49,627 bases of DNA from Bradyrhizobium sp. Its GTDB lineage: Bacteria > Pseudomonadota > Alphaproteobacteria > Rhizobiales > Xanthobacteraceae. Made by a program: the position numbers and the translations under genes. The notes below the pieces were generated by a model. That model had not been told where the DNA came from. It saw nothing but the letters and a program-made list of their open reading frames with translations, and made no database searches. Where the stretch lies: contig NZ_JAGWUA010000009.1 in the NCBI RefSeq assembly GCF_028868675.1, positions 1 to 49,627 on the forward strand, given 5' to 3'. The stretch's first letter is position 1. Every line of letters starts with the position of its first letter. Shown piece by piece: positions 30,543-40,410 of the stretch.

Positions 30543-30749
30543 ATGGCGCTTTTCGCACTCGACATCGTTTTCTGGCTGGTGGGTGTTCGCGGCCATATCC
30601 CGCGCTTCGACGATTTTCGCCCGGAGCCGGCCGTGCCCGCCGCCGGCCCCGTTCATGCGGCGCGCGTGCTCGCCGTCACCGTCGCGGTTCTTGCCGTGCT
30701 GGCGCTCACGGTCTGGACCACGGTCTGGCTCGCCATCCGGCTGTTCTAG
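30543..30749 (+). CDS. 68-aa two-TM membrane protein in denitrification locus
   Basis: MALFALDIVFWLVGVRGHIPRFDDF...ARVLAVTVAVLAVLALTVWTTVWLAIRLF; SD-like GGAG; downstream of a FixK-type box. Confidence 0.55.
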   Translation: MALFALDIVFWLVGVRGHIPRFDDFRPEPAVPAAGPVHAARVLAVTVAVLAVLALTVWTTVWLAIRLF

Positions 30750-30998
30750 CCGCCCGTCCCCCGATCTCCATCGCCCGCACGAAAGGCGCACGCCAGCACG
30801 GCGTCGCGCCGGTGACGGCGAGTGCGGAACGCGTCGGACACGATCAATGGTGCGTGAAGATGTCGGCGCCGCTGTCGGGCCGCTGGTCGCTCGGGCTCGC
30901 GATCGGCATCAGCGAGTCCGATACGGTTAACGTCGTATCACCGATCCTGCTCAGGTAACGCGCTTACGTAGTGGTGCGGAGGCAAAGGCGGCCGAAGT

Positions 30999-31012
30999 TT
31001 GTCGCAGCGCAA
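30999..31012. promoter_or_regulatory. imperfect FNR/FixK/NnrR-type box TTGTCGCAGCGCAA upstream of nirK
   Basis: TTG-N8-CAA, about 54 bp before the nirK start. Confidence 0.55.
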
Positions 31013-31065
31013 CATAAGTTGCCGCGAGCAGCGCAATGTGCGGGGCATCGAACGTAAGGAAAAGG

Positions 31066-32172
31066 ATGCCTCCGATGTTGACCCGCAGAGCCGCTCTCAT
31101 CAGCGCCGCCGCGACCGCCCTCATGCTGGCGACGCCAGCGCTCGCCGCCGAAGATCTCAAGCTGCCGCGGCAGAAGGTCGAGCTGGTCGCGCCGCCCTTC
31201 GTGCACGCGCACGAGCAGGCCACCAAGCAGGGCCCCAAGATCATGGAGTTCACGCTCACGGTCCAGGAAAAGAAGGTCGTGATCGACGACAAGGGCACTA
31301 CCTTCCAGGCCATGACCTTCAACGGCTCTATGCCGGGCCCGCTGATGGTCGTGCATGAAGGCGACTATGTCGAGGTCACGCTGGTCAATCCGTCGACCAA
31401 CTCGATGCCGCACAACATCGACTTCCACTCCGCGACCGGCGCGCTCGGCGGCGCCGAGTTGACGCTGGTCAATCCCGGCGAGCAGGTCGTGCTGCGCTGG
31501 AAGGCGACCCGCACCGGCGTCTTCGTCTATCACTGCGCCCCGGGCGGCCCGATGATCCCCTGGCACGTCGTCTCCGGCATGAACGGCGCCGTGATGGTGC
31601 TGCCGCGCGACGGGCTGAACGACGGCAAGGGCCACGCGCTGAAGTACGACAAGGTCTACTACATCGGCGAGCAGGACATGTACGTGCCGCGCGACGAGAA
31701 GGGCAACTTCAAGTCCTACGACTCGCCCGGCGAGGCCTACACCGACACCGAAGAGGTGATGAAGAAGCTGATTCCGACGCACGTCGTGTTCAACGGCAAG
31801 GTCGGCGCGCTGACCGGCAAGAACGCGCTGACGGCCAAGGTCGGCGAGAACGTGCTGATCGTGCACTCGGAAGCCAACCGCGACAGCCGCCCGCACCTGA
31901 TCGGCGGCCATGGCGACTATGTCTGGGAGACCGGAAAATTCTCCAACGCACCGGAGACCGGACTCGAGACCTGGTTCATCCGCGGCGGCTCTGCGGGAGC
32001 GGCGATGTACAAGTTCCTGCAGCCCGGCATCTATGCCTATGTCACGCACAACCTGATCGAGGCCGCCGATCTCGGCGCCACCGCCCACTTCAAGGTCGAA
32101 GGCAAGTGGAACGACGACCTGATGACCCAGGTGAAGGCGCCCGCGGAAATCCCCGCCCCCAAGACCAACTGA
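31066..32172 (+). CDS. nirK: copper-containing nitrite reductase
   Basis: Two cupredoxin domains: [66 protein letters not shown]. Confidence 0.97.
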   Translation: MPPMLTRRAALISAAATALMLATPALAAEDLKLPRQKVELVAPPFVHAHEQATKQGPKIMEFTLTVQEKKVVIDDKGTTFQAMTFNGSMPGPLMVVHEGDYVEVTLVNPSTNSMPHNIDFHSATGALGGAELTLVNPGEQVVLRWKATRTGVFVYHCAPGGPMIPWHVVSGMNGAVMVLPRDGLNDGKGHALKYDKVYYIGEQDMYVPRDEKGNFKSYDSPGEAYTDTEEVMKKLIPTHVVFNGKVGALTGKNALTAKVGENVLIVHSEANRDSRPHLIGGHGDYVWETGKFSNAPETGLETWFIRGGSAGAAMYKFLQPGIYAYVTHNLIEAADLGATAHFKVEGKWNDDLMTQVKAPAEIPAPKTN

Positions 32173-32179
32173 CGACGAG

Positions 32180-32226
32180 AGCATGATCCGGAAGAGTGCG
32201 TCGCGGTTTTCCGAAGAGATCATGCT
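32180..32226. repeat. rhizobial AGCATGATC...GATCATGCT inverted repeat
   Basis: AGCATGATCCGGAAGAGTGCGTCGCGGTTTTCCGAAGAGATCATGCT. Confidence 0.85.
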
Positions 32227-32296
32227 CCAGACAAGAAGCCGGAGCGCGACATCGTCGCGCTCCTGGGGCTGAGCAATCCGGCCCCGTCTTCATTCG

Positions 32297-33184
32297 GTGA
32301 ATGTCATGCTGATCGCGTTCAAGCTCAAACTGGCGGTTGCCTGCGCGGCCGGCCTTGCCGGACCGCTGGCGCTGGCGCCGCTCGTCTCCGACGTCGCCAA
32401 TCGCAGGGCCGGCGACGGCCCGGCGCTGGTGGAGATCGCTCCCGGCGCAATGTCCTATCGCGCCGCCGGCGATTTCACCCGCGGCAACCGGCAGGCGGAA
32501 GCGCCGCTCGTATCGCTGCGCTTCAGGAAGCCGCTCGCGATCATGCAGCACCAGGTCTCCTCCGCCGACTATCAGCTCTGCGTGCGCGACGGCGGCTGCC
32601 GCGCGCTCGACCGCGGCGTCGTGGTCGCGCCGGACCGCCCGGCCGTGCAGGTGAGCTGGCACGACGCGGAAAGTTATGCCGCCTGGCTGTCGCGCCGCAC
32701 CGGCGAGCATTATCGCCTGCCGACCGACGAGGAATGGGCGTTTGCCGCCGGCAGCAAATTCAGGGACGATGGCCTGCCGGTCGATACCAGCGATCCGTCG
32801 AAGCGCTGGATCAGCCGCTACGAGCGCGAATCCGATCGCGACCTCTCCGACACCGCCGCCTATCCGTTCGGCAAGTTCGGCGTCAACGAGCACGGCGTGC
32901 TCGACCTCGCCGGCAACGTCTGGGAGTGGACCTCGACCTGCTTCGTGCGCAGCCGGGTCGATGAGGCCGGCCGAGCCGAGCGAAGCACCGCCAATTGCGG
33001 CGTGCGTGTCGCCGAAGGCGCGCACCGCGCCTACGTCACCGACTTCATCCGCGACGCCCGCGCCGGCGGCTGCGCCGCAGGCGTGCCGCCCGCCAATCTC
33101 GGCTTCCGCCTGGTGCGCGAGCCGAAATCCTGGGTGGCCGGTGTCGCACACCGCGTGAGCAAGGCGCTGTCGGCGAGGTCGTAG
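32297..33184 (+). CDS. nirV: formylglycine-generating-enzyme-like (SUMF1) protein NirV
   Basis: AVQVSWHDAESYAAWLSRRTGEHYRLPTDEEWAFAAG...DLAGNVWEWTSTCF; immediately downstream of nirK. Confidence 0.85.
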   Translation: MNVMLIAFKLKLAVACAAGLAGPLALAPLVSDVANRRAGDGPALVEIAPGAMSYRAAGDFTRGNRQAEAPLVSLRFRKPLAIMQHQVSSADYQLCVRDGGCRALDRGVVVAPDRPAVQVSWHDAESYAAWLSRRTGEHYRLPTDEEWAFAAGSKFRDDGLPVDTSDPSKRWISRYERESDRDLSDTAAYPFGKFGVNEHGVLDLAGNVWEWTSTCFVRSRVDEAGRAERSTANCGVRVAEGAHRAYVTDFIRDARAGGCAAGVPPANLGFRLVREPKSWVAGVAHRVSKALSARS

Positions 33185-33204
33185 CGGGCTCCCTTCGCGC
33201 GTCA

Positions 33205-33344
33205 TCGTGCCCCCGACGCAGCGCAGCGCTTCTTCAGCGGTGCGCTGCAGAGCGGGGGCCATGTCGCCCACACCGTGTCTATTGCTTTCTGGGTCCCGGC
33301 TCTGCGCAGCAGCGTTGCACGCTGCATCGCGTCCGGGACACGAG
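33205..33344. repeat. intergenic repeat ending CGCGTCCGGGACACGAG, copy 2
   Basis: Same family as 8312..8452. Confidence 0.6.
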
Positions 33345-33361
33345 CGCCGAGTTTCCCGGCG

Positions 33362-34012
33362 TCAGGTGTTCTTCAGCGCGACGCGGAACTCGGCTTCGGT
33401 CTTTTCCTTGACCTCGTCGAGCGTGACGCCGTCGGCGAGCTCGATCAGCGCCATGCCGCCAGTGCCGTGCTTGTCGATGGTGAAGACGGCGAGATCGGTG
33501 ACGACCATGTCGACCACGCGCTCGCCGGTCAGTGGCAGGTTGCACTTCTTAAGGAGCTTTGCACCGTCCTTGGCGGAATGCTCCATCACCACGACCACGC
33601 GTTTGACGCCGGCGACGAGATCCATCGCGCCGCCCATGCCCTTGACCATCTTGCCGGGGATCATCCAGTTGGCGAGGTCGCCGTTCTGGGCCACCTGCAT
33701 GGCGCCGAGGATCGACAGGTCCATGTGGCCGCCGCGGATCATGCCGAAGGAATCGGCGCTCGAGAAATAGCTGGTCGAGGGCAGCTCGCTCACGGTCTGC
33801 TTGCCGGCGTTGATGAGGTCCGCATCGACCTCGTCCTCGTAGGGGAACGGGCCCATGCCGAGCATGCCGTTCTCGCTCTGCAAGGACACGTCCATGCCCT
33901 CGGGGATGTAGTTGGAGACCAGCGTCGGGATGCCGATGCCGAGATTGACGTAGTAGCCGTCGCGCAATTCCTTCGCGGCGCGCGCGGCCATCTGTTCACG
34001 GGTCCAGGCCAT
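33362..34012 (-). CDS. scoB: 3-oxoacid CoA-transferase subunit B
   Basis: [54 protein letters not shown]. Confidence 0.93.
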   Translation of the reverse strand: MAWTREQMAARAAKELRDGYYVNLGIGIPTLVSNYIPEGMDVSLQSENGMLGMGPFPYEDEVDADLINAGKQTVSELPSTSYFSSADSFGMIRGGHMDLSILGAMQVAQNGDLANWMIPGKMVKGMGGAMDLVAGVKRVVVVMEHSAKDGAKLLKKCNLPLTGERVVDMVVTDLAVFTIDKHGTGGMALIELADGVTLDEVKEKTEAEFRVALKNT

Positions 34013-34743
34013 CAGATTTCTACTCCCGTTCCGGCCGCAGCCGAGGGCCGCGGGCGGGTGTTGCGGAATTCAATGTGTTTCTTGGCGGTGCCGACCTGGA
34101 CGATTCGCTTCACGAAAATGCCAGGAGTGTGGATGTGATCGGGATTGAGCTGGCCGGCCGGCACGAGGTGCTCGACCTCGGCGACCGTGATCCTGGCCGC
34201 GGTCGCCATCATCGGGTTGAAGTTCCGCGCGGTCTTGCGATAGATGAGATTGCCGGCGGTATCGCCCATCCAGGCATGCACGATGGCGAGATCGGCGAAC
34301 AGCCCGCGCTCCATCAGGTACTTCTCGCCGTCGAACTCCTTCACTTCCTTGCCTTCCGCGATCAGCGTGCCGACGCCGGTCTTGGTGTAGAAGGCGGGAA
34401 TGCCGGCGCCGCCGGCGCGGATGCGCTCGGCGAGCGTGCCCTGCGGATTGAATTCGAGTTCCAGTTCGCCCGCGAGGTATTGCTGGGCGAACAGCTTATT
34501 CTCGCCGACATAGGAGGAGATCATCTTCCGGATCTGCTTGGTCTCCAGGAGGCGGCTCAGCCCGACGCCGTCGACGCCGGCATTGTTGGAGACCACCGTG
34601 AGGTTCTTGACGCCGGAATCGCGGATGGCGTCCGACAGGGTCTCGGCGATGCCGCAGAGGCCGAAACCGCCGGACATGATCATCATGCCGTCCTTCAGAA
34701 TGCCGTCGAGCGCCGACTTCGCGTCGGGATAGACCTTGTTCAT
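34012..34743 (-). CDS. scoA: 3-oxoacid CoA-transferase subunit A
   Basis: [45 protein letters not shown]...[49 protein letters not shown]. Confidence 0.93.
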   Translation of the reverse strand: MNKVYPDAKSALDGILKDGMMIMSGGFGLCGIAETLSDAIRDSGVKNLTVVSNNAGVDGVGLSRLLETKQIRKMISSYVGENKLFAQQYLAGELELEFNPQGTLAERIRAGGAGIPAFYTKTGVGTLIAEGKEVKEFDGEKYLMERGLFADLAIVHAWMGDTAGNLIYRKTARNFNPMMATAARITVAEVEHLVPAGQLNPDHIHTPGIFVKRIVQVGTAKKHIEFRNTRPRPSAAAGTGVEI

Positions 34744-35005
34744 GCGGAAAACCTTGAACTGGACCTTGATCTGGAGGCAGCGCGCCTCGATTGGCCCGGA
34801 GTATTAGGCGAAATGCTCCAAAGCCGTCAACGTACGGGCTTCTCCGCCCCCCGACCGCGATGCTAGAAGCTGCCCACGCCGTGGGCATAACGCTACCAGC
34901 GGCCTTGAAAGCGACAAGAAAACCCATCAAGTTGCGAGGGTTGGGCGTGGGGCGCGCATTCCCGGCCCGCCCTTCCGAGCATCCAGCAACCGACCCGACC
35001 AGGAC

Positions 35006-36946
35006 ATGCCATTGACGATGGCCGACGGAATAAAGCGCCTTGGGACGCCGATTGCGGCGCTGCTCGGGCTGGCGCTGGTCGCCCTGATCGCGGCCTCCTG
35101 GCTGATCAACCGCGACGCGCTGCGCAACGCCGTGGAGGCCCAGATCCGCGACGTCACCGGGCTCGAGCTCAGCGTCGCCGGCGCGATCGACGTCTCGGTG
35201 CTTCCGGCAAGCTACGTGTCGTTCCACGACGTCGGGCTGAAGGGCAGCGGCAGCGAGCCCGCCCTCCACGTCGACGTGCTCACCGCGAATTTGCGCCTCC
35301 TACCGCTCCTGCTGCAGCGTTTCGAGATTTCCGACCTGTTGCTGCTGCGGCCGCACATCCGCGTCAGCGTGGCGGCCGACGGCCAGAGCAACTGGACGCC
35401 CTTCATCCAGACCATCGCGCGCACGATGAAGCCCGGCGCCGACAACCAGGTCTCGTTTTCCGAGATCAGGGTACAGGACGGCGTGCTGAACTACGACGAC
35501 GCCGCGAGCCACGCCGCAGAGAAGCTCGAGGACATCGACCTGTCGCTGGCCTGGCCCTCGATCTCGCGCTCCTTTGCCGCGACCGGGCAGTTCGACTGGC
35601 GCGGCGAGCGCGTCGACGGCTCGATCAGCTTCTCCGATTTCGTCGCCGCCCTGTCCGGCGACCGCTCCGGACTGAAGGCGCGGCTGGTCAGCGCGCCGCT
35701 CAAGGTCGCCTTCGACGGCAGCGTCGCCAACCGCACCAGCCCGATGATGGAAGGCACGCTCACCGTCGACAGCCCGTCGCTGCGCAACGCCCTGCGCTGG
35801 ACCGGCCAGCCCGCGCCGGGCAGCGGCGGCTTCGGCCGCTTCGCGTTGAAGGCCCGCGCCAACGTCGTCGGCGCCTCGATCGCGCTCACCAACGTCAATG
35901 TCGAGCTCGACGGCAACGTCGCCGAGGGCGTGATGACCTACGCCAACAACGGCCGGCAGACGCTACAGGCGACGCTGGCGGCCGATGCGCTCGACTTCAC
36001 GCCCTACATCTCGACCTTCCGGCTGCTGGCGAGCGGCGCACGCGACTGGAACCGGCAGCTGTTCGACCTCAACGCGCTGCTCGCGACCGACCTCGACATG
36101 CGCCTGTCGGCGGCGCGGCTGACGGTCGGCCCCTCGAAGCTCGGCCGCACCGCGATCGGCGCCAACCTGCGCAACGGCACGCTCGCACTGTCGGTCGGCG
36201 AGGCGCAGGTCTATGGCGGCATCGCCAGGGGCTCGTTCGGCATCGCGCGCTCCGACACCGTCGCCGACGTCAAGGCGCAGCTCCAGTTCACCGACGTCGA
36301 CCTGCAGACCTGCGCATCCGAACTGTTCGGCATCAGCAAGCTGTCCGGCCGCGGCAACATCAACGTGTCCCTGGTCGCCTCCGGCTCGAGCCCGTTCGGT
36401 CTCGCGCAGTCGCTCGACGGCACCGCGACCGTGACGGCGCATGATGGCGCCATCAGCGGCTTCAACGCCGAGCAGCTCCTGAAGCGGCTGGAGCGGCGGC
36501 CGCTGTCGGGCGGCGGCAATTTCCGCAGCGGCTCGACGCCCTACGACAACCTCACCATCGCGATGAAGTTCTCCGACGGGATTGCGACCGCCCAGGACAT
36601 CCACATCGAGGGACCGGCGGCGAAGATCACGCTGACCGGAACCGCCTCGGTGCCGACGCGCGAATACGACATGAAGGGGATCGCGAGCCTGAACGGGACA
36701 GGCGGCTTCGAACTGCCCTTCGTGGTGCAGGGCCCGTGGGACGATCCGCTGATTTTTCCCGATCCGGAAAGCCTGATCCGCCGCTCGCCGGCCTCCGCGC
36801 CGCTGCTCGACGCAGTCAAGGACCGCAAGACCCGCGACGCCGTGCGCTCCGTGCTCGAGCGCTTCACCGGCGGCAAGCCGGCCGCGCCCGACGACGCCGC
36901 CGACAACGCCAGGGACGGCGGCAAGGGCGGCGCCCGGTCGAATTGA
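35006..36946 (+). CDS. AsmA-family protein
   Basis: N-terminal TM then LRNAVEAQIRDVTGLELSVAGAIDVSVLPASYVSFHDVGL...; AsmA C-terminal region GTASVPTREYDMKGIASLNG. Confidence 0.88.
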   Translation: MPLTMADGIKRLGTPIAALLGLALVALIAASWLINRDALRNAVEAQIRDVTGLELSVAGAIDVSVLPASYVSFHDVGLKGSGSEPALHVDVLTANLRLLPLLLQRFEISDLLLLRPHIRVSVAADGQSNWTPFIQTIARTMKPGADNQVSFSEIRVQDGVLNYDDAASHAAEKLEDIDLSLAWPSISRSFAATGQFDWRGERVDGSISFSDFVAALSGDRSGLKARLVSAPLKVAFDGSVANRTSPMMEGTLTVDSPSLRNALRWTGQPAPGSGGFGRFALKARANVVGASIALTNVNVELDGNVAEGVMTYANNGRQTLQATLAADALDFTPYISTFRLLASGARDWNRQLFDLNALLATDLDMRLSAARLTVGPSKLGRTAIGANLRNGTLALSVGEAQVYGGIARGSFGIARSDTVADVKAQLQFTDVDLQTCASELFGISKLSGRGNINVSLVASGSSPFGLAQSLDGTATVTAHDGAISGFNAEQLLKRLERRPLSGGGNFRSGSTPYDNLTIAMKFSDGIATAQDIHIEGPAAKITLTGTASVPTREYDMKGIASLNGTGGFELPFVVQGPWDDPLIFPDPESLIRRSPASAPLLDAVKDRKTRDAVRSVLERFTGGKPAAPDDAADNARDGGKGGARSN

Positions 36947-37093
36947 TCCAGCCTCTCGATGAAAGCGAATCGAGCGGGGCGGATTGATGCGCCGATCGAG
37001 TGAAATTCACGATTCGCGCATGCGCCACGCCCCTCGAAACGCGCGACCTAGGTCTGCCAAGATGCCGCTAGATTGCGCTACCATCCTGCGCTA

Positions 37094-37119
37094 GTGTTTT
37101 ATCCAACCGGTTAAAACAC
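37094..37119. promoter_or_regulatory. inverted repeat GTGTTTTA-N10-TAAAACAC with overlapping AACCGGTT
   Basis: Perfect 8-bp arms; AACCGGTT at 37105-37112; 22 bp before the binding-protein gene. Confidence 0.5.
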
Positions 37120-37141
37120 CGGCGGTTTCAGGGAGAAAAAC

Positions 37142-38527
37142 GTGAGATCCAAGGCTATTGGCGCACTTTCGCTTGCGGTCGCTGCAGTCGGGCTGTTTGC
37201 CGCCGCGGCACCCGCTCTTGCCCAGCAGAAGACCATCACGGTCTGGTGGGGCAAGGGATTTTACAAGTCCGAAGACGACGCGCTGCTCGACACGATCAAG
37301 AAGTTCGAAGCCAAGACCGGCATCAAGGTCGAGCTGTCGCAATACGCCATCCAGGACATGATTCCGAAGACGGTGGCGGCGCTCGATTCCGGCACGGTAC
37401 CCGATGTCGCCTATTCCGACACGTACGACGTCCAGGCGCAGGGCAAGTGGGCCTATGAGGGCAAGCTCGAGGACCTTTCGGACGTCATGACGCCGATTCA
37501 GGACCGGTTCGCGCCGAACACGCTGGAGGCGTCGAAGCTCTACGACAACGTCGCGAAGAAGAAGGCCTATTACGGCTTCCCGCTGAAGCAGCAGAGCATG
37601 CACGTCAACATCTGGAGCGACATGCTGGGGAAGGCGGGCTTCAAGCAGAGCGACATCCCGAACGACTGGAACGGCTATTGGACCTTCTGGTGCGACAAGG
37701 TGCAGCCGGCGATCCGTAAAGCCACCGGCCAGCGCATCTACGCGGTCGGCCAGCCGATGGGCGTGGAATCCACCGACTCCTTCCAGTCCTTCTACACCTT
37801 CATGGACGCCTACCACGTCAAGCTGGTCGACGACGACGGCAAGCTCCTGGTCGACGATCCCAAGGTGCGCGACGGGCTGATCCACGCACTGAAGGATTAT
37901 ACCGACACCTACATCAAGGGCTGCACGCCGCCCTCCTCCACGACCTGGAAGGATCCGGACAACAACGTCGCCTTCCACAACAAGACGATCGTGATGACCC
38001 ACAACTTCACCATCTCGATCGCGGCGAAGTGGTACGAGGACTCGACCAACCAGGCGCTGACGCCCGAACAGCGCGCCGCCGGCAAGAAGGCCTATGAGGA
38101 GGACATCATCACCGCGTCCTTCCCGAAGGCACCCGACGGCTCGACCATCCGGTATCGCTCCGACGTCAAGACCGGGCTGATCTTCGCCAACGCCAAGAAC
38201 AAGGCGGAAGGCAAGCAGTTCATCAGCTTCCTGCTGCAGGAGGAGAACGTCCGTCCCTATATCGAGGGCGCACTCGGCCGCTGGTTCCCGGTGACGAAGG
38301 AAAGCCAGGCGAGCCCGTTCTGGCAGGCCGACAAGCACCGCAAGGCGGTCTACAATCAGTTCATGGGCGGCACCGCGCCGTTCGACTTCACCAAGAACTG
38401 GAAGTTCACGATCCTGAACAACGAGAACGTCTGGGCCAAGGCCATGAACCGGGTGGTGAGCGAGAAGGTCCCGGTCGACAAGGCGGTCGACGAACTGATC
38501 GCCCGCCTCAAGCAGGTCGCGGGCTAG
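37142..38527 (+). CDS. ABC transporter extracellular solute-binding protein (carbohydrate-type)
   Basis: Signal peptide, ITVWWGKGFYKSEDDALLDTIKKFEAKTGIKVELSQ; followed by two permeases. Confidence 0.9.
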   Translation: MRSKAIGALSLAVAAVGLFAAAAPALAQQKTITVWWGKGFYKSEDDALLDTIKKFEAKTGIKVELSQYAIQDMIPKTVAALDSGTVPDVAYSDTYDVQAQGKWAYEGKLEDLSDVMTPIQDRFAPNTLEASKLYDNVAKKKAYYGFPLKQQSMHVNIWSDMLGKAGFKQSDIPNDWNGYWTFWCDKVQPAIRKATGQRIYAVGQPMGVESTDSFQSFYTFMDAYHVKLVDDDGKLLVDDPKVRDGLIHALKDYTDTYIKGCTPPSSTTWKDPDNNVAFHNKTIVMTHNFTISIAAKWYEDSTNQALTPEQRAAGKKAYEEDIITASFPKAPDGSTIRYRSDVKTGLIFANAKNKAEGKQFISFLLQEENVRPYIEGALGRWFPVTKESQASPFWQADKHRKAVYNQFMGGTAPFDFTKNWKFTILNNENVWAKAMNRVVSEKVPVDKAVDELIARLKQVAG

Positions 38528-38540
38528 GCCAGGATGCACC

Positions 38541-38661
38541 GTCGTCCCCGCGAAAGCGGGGACCCATGAACCGTATCGCTTGTTGTGGGAAAGGCTGCCC
38601 GACGCCTTTCACGCAATAACCGCGGCCGGTGAATATGGGTCCCGGCGTTCGCCGGGACGAC
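38541..38661. repeat. palindromic intergenic repeat (GTCGTCCCCGCGAAAGCGGGGACCCAT...ATGGGTCCCGGCGTTCGCCGGGACGAC), copy 2, inside an ABC operon
   Basis: Terminal hairpins in inverted orientation, shared with 4093..4228. Confidence 0.75.
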
Positions 38662-38682
38662 GCCACGGTGTAGGATACGCAT

Positions 38683-39555
38683 ATGGCGATCACGCTTTCT
38701 GGCGATCATGCGATGCCTGCGCCGCCGCTGTCGGCGCGGCTGACGCCGCCGCAGGTCTGGGGCATCGTGCTGCTCGCGCCCTATATGCTGGTGTTCCTCG
38801 CCTTCGTCGTCTATCCCGTCGGCTACGGGCTGTGGCTGGCGCGCCAGCCGGCAAGCTATGTCGCGCTCTACAACGACCCGATCTTCGCGCGCGCCGCCGT
38901 CAACACGCTGATCTTCCTGGTCGTCGGCATCAACGTCAAGATGCTGATCGCGCTGTTCCTGTCCGGCTTCTTCATCCAGCAGCGCACCTGGATCAAATGG
39001 CTCTCGGTGCTGTTCATCCTGCCCTGGGCGGTGCCCTCGATCCCGACCATCCTGTCGGTCCGCTTCATGCTCAATCCCGAATGGGGCATGGTCAACCAGA
39101 TCATCTTCAAGTTCACCGGCGATGACGGCCCGAACTGGCTGAATGACCCGACCGTGGCGCTCGCCATGGCGATCGGCGTGCACATCTGGAAATCGCTGCC
39201 GTTCTGGACGCTGATCCTGATCACCGGGCGGCTCGCCATCTCGCACGATTTGTTCGAGGCGGCCGAGGTGGACGGTGCGAGCTGGTGGCAGAAGTTCCGC
39301 TACATCACCTGGCCGTCGATGCAGACGCTCTACGTCACCTGCACGCTGCTCTCGATGATCTGGACGCTCGGCGACTTCAACAGCGTCTACCTCCTGACCG
39401 GCGGCGGGCCCGCCGACCTCACCCACGTGCTGTCGACGCTCGGCATCCGCTACCTCCGGCTCGACCAGCTCTCGCTCGCGATGGCCTCCATCGTCTGCGC
39501 GATGCCGCTGGTGCTGCCGCTCGTCTACTTCATGATGAAACGGCTGTCGCGATGA
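38683..39555 (+). CDS. carbohydrate ABC transporter permease 1
   Basis: Multi-TM; EAAEVDGASWWQKFRYITWPSM EAA loop. Confidence 0.92.
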   Translation: MAITLSGDHAMPAPPLSARLTPPQVWGIVLLAPYMLVFLAFVVYPVGYGLWLARQPASYVALYNDPIFARAAVNTLIFLVVGINVKMLIALFLSGFFIQQRTWIKWLSVLFILPWAVPSIPTILSVRFMLNPEWGMVNQIIFKFTGDDGPNWLNDPTVALAMAIGVHIWKSLPFWTLILITGRLAISHDLFEAAEVDGASWWQKFRYITWPSMQTLYVTCTLLSMIWTLGDFNSVYLLTGGGPADLTHVLSTLGIRYLRLDQLSLAMASIVCAMPLVLPLVYFMMKRLSR

Positions 39556-40403
39556 AGCTCCCCACCTTACGCGACGTCGCGACCGAGGCGCGGCTGCTGC
39601 TGATCGGCATTCCCGTGTTCATCTGGACCATGGTGCCGATCTATCACATGTTCCTGTTCGCGATCTCGCCGAAGGAGGACGCGTTCTCCGGCAGGATGTG
39701 GCCGGAGCATCCGACGCTGCACAACTTCTCGATCGTGTTCAACGAGCAGCATTATTTCCTGCGCGACTTCTACGTCCAGTTCTGGAACTCGGTGGTGATC
39801 GCGGTCGCGGTCGGCGCGCTGACGCTGTTCGTGGCGACGGCAGCCGCCTTCTCGATCTCGCGGCTGCGCGTGCCCGGCGGGCGCGCGGTGATGAATCTCG
39901 CGCTGTTCACCTATTTCATTCCGGCCGCATTCCTCGCCGTGCCGATGTACCGGACCATGGGCAATTACGGCCTGCTCAACAATCACTGGTCGCTGATCCT
40001 CGCCATGGTGACGATCGCCTCGCCCTACGCGATCTGGGTCCTGAAGCAGGCCTCCGACAAGCTGCCGGTCGAGCTCGACGAGGCCGCCGTGATGGATGGC
40101 GCCACCACCTTGCAGATCTTCCGCCTGGTCTATCTGCCCTTGATGATGCCCTCGCTGGTCGCGATCGGCACCTACGCGGTGCTGCTCGCCTGGAACGAAT
40201 ATCTCTACGCGTTCCTGCTGCTGTCCAACGACAAGGAGATCACGCTCCCCGTCGCGCTCGGCAACTTCCTCGCCGCCGACGATTCGCCGTGGGAGCTGTT
40301 GATGACCACGGGCTTCATCTACGCGCTGCCGCCGGCCGCGATCTACTACGCCTTCCGCCGCTACATGGTGGGCGGGCTCACGGCGGGCGCGGTGAAGTCG
40401 TGA
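39552..40403 (+). CDS. carbohydrate ABC transporter permease 2
   Basis: MKLPTLRDVATEARLLL...; EAA loop ELDEAAVMDGATTLQIFRLVYLPLMMPSL; ATGA overlap with permease 1. Confidence 0.92.
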   Translation: MKLPTLRDVATEARLLLIGIPVFIWTMVPIYHMFLFAISPKEDAFSGRMWPEHPTLHNFSIVFNEQHYFLRDFYVQFWNSVVIAVAVGALTLFVATAAAFSISRLRVPGGRAVMNLALFTYFIPAAFLAVPMYRTMGNYGLLNNHWSLILAMVTIASPYAIWVLKQASDKLPVELDEAAVMDGATTLQIFRLVYLPLMMPSLVAIGTYAVLLAWNEYLYAFLLLSNDKEITLPVALGNFLAADDSPWELLMTTGFIYALPPAAIYYAFRRYMVGGLTAGAVKS

Positions 40404-40410
40404 GCTGCGC

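Noticed and set aside
30964-32223. 419-aa minus-strand ORF
   Set aside because: Antisense to nirK.
37091-38539. 482-aa minus-strand ORF
   Set aside because: Antisense to the ABC binding-protein gene.
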